From the NCBI GenBank assembly GCA_023255285.1, contig JALRIY010000103.1, positions 1 through 7,916 on the forward strand: a stretch of 7,916 nt of DNA, written 5' to 3'. This DNA comes from Algoriphagus sp. GTDB lineage: Bacteria > Bacteroidota > Bacteroidia > Cytophagales > Cyclobacteriaceae. The notes beneath the pieces are model-generated. The model saw only the letters and a program-made list of their open reading frames with translations, ran no database searches and was not told where the DNA came from. Shown here piece by piece: positions 6,788 through 7,916 of the stretch (position 1 is its first letter; every line of letters begins with the position of its first letter). A program made the position numbers and the translations under genes.

Positions 6788-6886
6788 TAGAAATACACGC
6801 GCAATGACCCGAGCAAGCTCGGGAAAATTAAGGATTCAATTCTTGTTTCAACCTATTTCGCTGAGCGAAGCGAAGTCTATTTTTAC
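6788..6886 (-). repeat. MITE-like dispersed element, copy 2 (inverted)
   Basis: A 99-bp element in the 148-bp gap between the deaminase and aldehyde dehydrogenase genes, oriented opposite to copy 1. Its ends are TAGAAATA (6788-6795) and TATTTTTAC (6878-6886), inverted repeats with one mismatch over 8 bp. Read on the minus strand it holds the shared 41-bp core (6886 to 6846), then a spacer, then a perfect hairpin CCCGAGC-AA-GCTCGGG (6808-6823). This is the same order of parts as copy 1, but with a different GC hairpin. There is no coding capacity. Inside the core, TTCGC-TGA-GCGAA (6857-6869) is a second small palindrome. Confidence 0.55.
6808..6823. other. GC-rich hairpin downstream of the deaminase gene
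   Basis: CCCGAGC, loop AA, GCTCGGG gives a perfect 7-bp stem, or 6 bp with a CAAG loop. It lies between the deaminase stop and the aldehyde dehydrogenase start. In the minus-strand transcript the following bases are TCATTGCG with no T-run, so intrinsic termination is not supported. It may act in mRNA stability or simply be part of the repeat element. Confidence 0.55.
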
Positions 6887-6915
6887 TTTATTTCAATTGT
6901 AGACCTACTTCTTTT

Positions 6916-7806
6916 TTAAAGTGCCGGTCTATTTTTAATTCCGTCCGTTATTATTTTTTCAATTCGTGTGCGCTCCTCACCAATTAGCGTCAAACGAGGG
7001 GCACGTACGTGTTCGGATCCTATGCCACAATGCTGCTCGGCCAACTTAATGTACTGCACCAGTTTAGGATGGATATCGAGTTCTAAAAGGGGTAAGAACC
7101 AGCGGTAAATTTTCCGTGCCTCCTCGATTTTACCTTCCTGAACCAAGTTGTAGATGACTACAGTTTCTTTTGGGAAGGCACAAACAAGGCCTGCCACCCA
7201 TCCAACTGCTCCCATGAGGAGTTCTTCTAGGGCCAAGGTATCTACCCCACAAAGGAGTTGAAAACGGTCTCCAAATCGATTAATCATGCGTGTCACGTTG
7301 GAGATGTCGCGAGTAGATTCTTTGATGGCTTGGATATTGGGGCAGTCTGCCAATTCAGCAAACATGTCCAAGGTCACCAATGTCTTGTAGTCTACTGGAT
7401 TGTTGTAGATCATCATGGGAAGTGAGGTGGCATTAGCTACCGCCTTGAAATAGGCGACTACTTCTCTTGCATCTGCCGCGTAGCGCATAGGAGGAAGGAT
7501 CATCAGTCCAGAGGCGCCTAGCTCCTCCGCTTTTTTGGCCCAGAATAGCGCATCTTGCGTAGCGCCTTCTGCAATGTTGAGGACGACAGGTACCCTACCA
7601 TTGACGTAATTGACAGTTTCTCTGGTAAGGGTGATTTTTTCTTCTTGTGAGAGCACCGAACTTTCGCCGAGGGTCCCTCCTAGAATAATTCCGTGAACAC
7701 CAGAAGCAAGTTGAAAGTCTATGTTTTTGAAAAATAAGTCCATGTCTAGACTGCCGTCTGCATGAAATTTAGTGGTTACCGCGGGAAATACTCCTTTCCA
7801 GTTCAT
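6916..7806 (-). CDS. 1-pyrroline-4-hydroxy-2-carboxylate deaminase (DapA family)
   Basis: TIM-barrel, Schiff-base-forming enzyme of the dihydrodipicolinate synthase/N-acetylneuraminate lyase superfamily, 296 residues, the usual size. Visible active-site features are the GTLGES loop (44-49), the catalytic tyrosine Tyr134 in MIYNNP, and the Schiff-base lysine Lys162 in IKES. DapA itself usually has GTTGES at the first site. In this cluster the expected reaction is deamination and dehydration of 1-pyrroline-4-hydroxy-2-carboxylate to 2-oxoglutarate semialdehyde plus ammonia. This role is inferred from the neighbouring epimerase, dehydrogenase and semialdehyde dehydrogenase; sequence alone would also allow another aldolase or lyase of the family. 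It is the promoter-proximal gene of the minus-strand set, 148 bp ahead of the aldehyde dehydrogenase gene. The ATG at 7806 directly precedes the conserved opening WKGVFPAVTTKF. Called hypD or lhpC in other organisms. Confidence 0.88.
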   Translation of the reverse strand: MNWKGVFPAVTTKFHADGSLDMDLFFKNIDFQLASGVHGIILGGTLGESSVLSQEEKITLTRETVNYVNGRVPVVLNIAEGATQDALFWAKKAEELGASGLMILPPMRYAADAREVVAYFKAVANATSLPMMIYNNPVDYKTLVTLDMFAELADCPNIQAIKESTRDISNVTRMINRFGDRFQLLCGVDTLALEELLMGAVGWVAGLVCAFPKETVVIYNLVQEGKIEEARKIYRWFLPLLELDIHPKLVQYIKLAEQHCGIGSEHVRAPRLTLIGEERTRIEKIITDGIKNRPAL

Positions 7807-7834
7807 TGTCTATCAGTTTGTGCCAATTCGGGCA

Positions 7835-7876
7835 AGGTGAAACATATGTCCTTCAAAACTAGAAGACTTTTCACCT
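7835..7876 (-). promoter_or_regulatory. Putative promoter and operator of the hydroxyproline gene set
   Basis: On the minus strand TAGTTTTG (7861-7854) matches the Bacteroidota -7 box TAnnTTTG and would start a leader of about 40 bases before the ATG at 7806. A clear -33 TTTG was not found. The box is framed by a perfect 8-bp inverted repeat, AGGTGAAA at 7835-7842 and TTTCACCT at 7869-7876, with centres 34 bp apart (about three helix turns), as expected for a regulator site. No regulator gene is in the window. The remaining bases to 7916 hold nothing I can identify. Confidence 0.4.
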
Positions 7877-7916
7877 AAATTCTTTTCCTGAATTAATCCA
7901 TTTACGTACTATATTG

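Noticed and set aside
7872..7915. C-terminal end of another minus-strand gene (…WINSGKEFR then stop)
   Set aside because: Only 14 codons are visible with no motif; the frame is too short to separate from chance, and it overlaps the proposed promoter region.

Overview
The window looks like chromosomal DNA of a Bacteroidota bacterium, probably of the Cytophagia/Cyclobacteriaceae type (Algoriphagus-like; this rank is inferred). The evidence is a gliding-motility lipoprotein gene (gldD), start codons preceded by A/T-rich leaders with no obvious Shine-Dalgarno sequence, and -7 boxes of the Bacteroidota TAnnTTTG type. No phage, transposase, CRISPR or RNA gene was seen.

Layout. A Na+/solute symporter gene (176-1951) lies on the plus strand. 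Everything else is on the minus strand. Read in the direction of transcription (right to left) the order is: a DapA-family deaminase (7806-6916), an aldehyde dehydrogenase (6767-5319), a hydroxyproline epimerase (5144-4140), a DadA-like FAD amino-acid dehydrogenase (3903-2656) and gldD (2571-1987). The symporter and gldD converge with only 35 bp between their stop codons.

Function. The four catabolic genes together make a complete route from trans-4-hydroxy-L-proline to 2-oxoglutarate. The epimerase makes cis-4-hydroxy-D-proline. The FAD dehydrogenase oxidises it to 1-pyrroline-4-hydroxy-2-carboxylate. The DapA-like enzyme removes ammonia and water to give 2-oxoglutarate semialdehyde. The aldehyde dehydrogenase then yields 2-oxoglutarate for the TCA cycle. 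The symporter may import the substrate, but its opposite orientation leaves this open. gldD is not a metabolic gene and is probably only a co-directional neighbour.

The least ordinary part is between the genes. The 236-bp gap between epimerase and dehydrogenase is filled with five copies of a palindromic repeat in mixed orientations, running from 1 base after the epimerase stop to 13 bases before the dehydrogenase start. The two gaps flanking the aldehyde dehydrogenase gene each hold one copy of a second element of about 100-116 bp. It has short terminal inverted repeats, a shared 41-bp core (35/41 identical) and a GC-rich hairpin, and the two copies are inverted relative to each other. Upstream of the deaminase gene a putative promoter box is framed by a perfect 8-bp inverted repeat that could be an operator.
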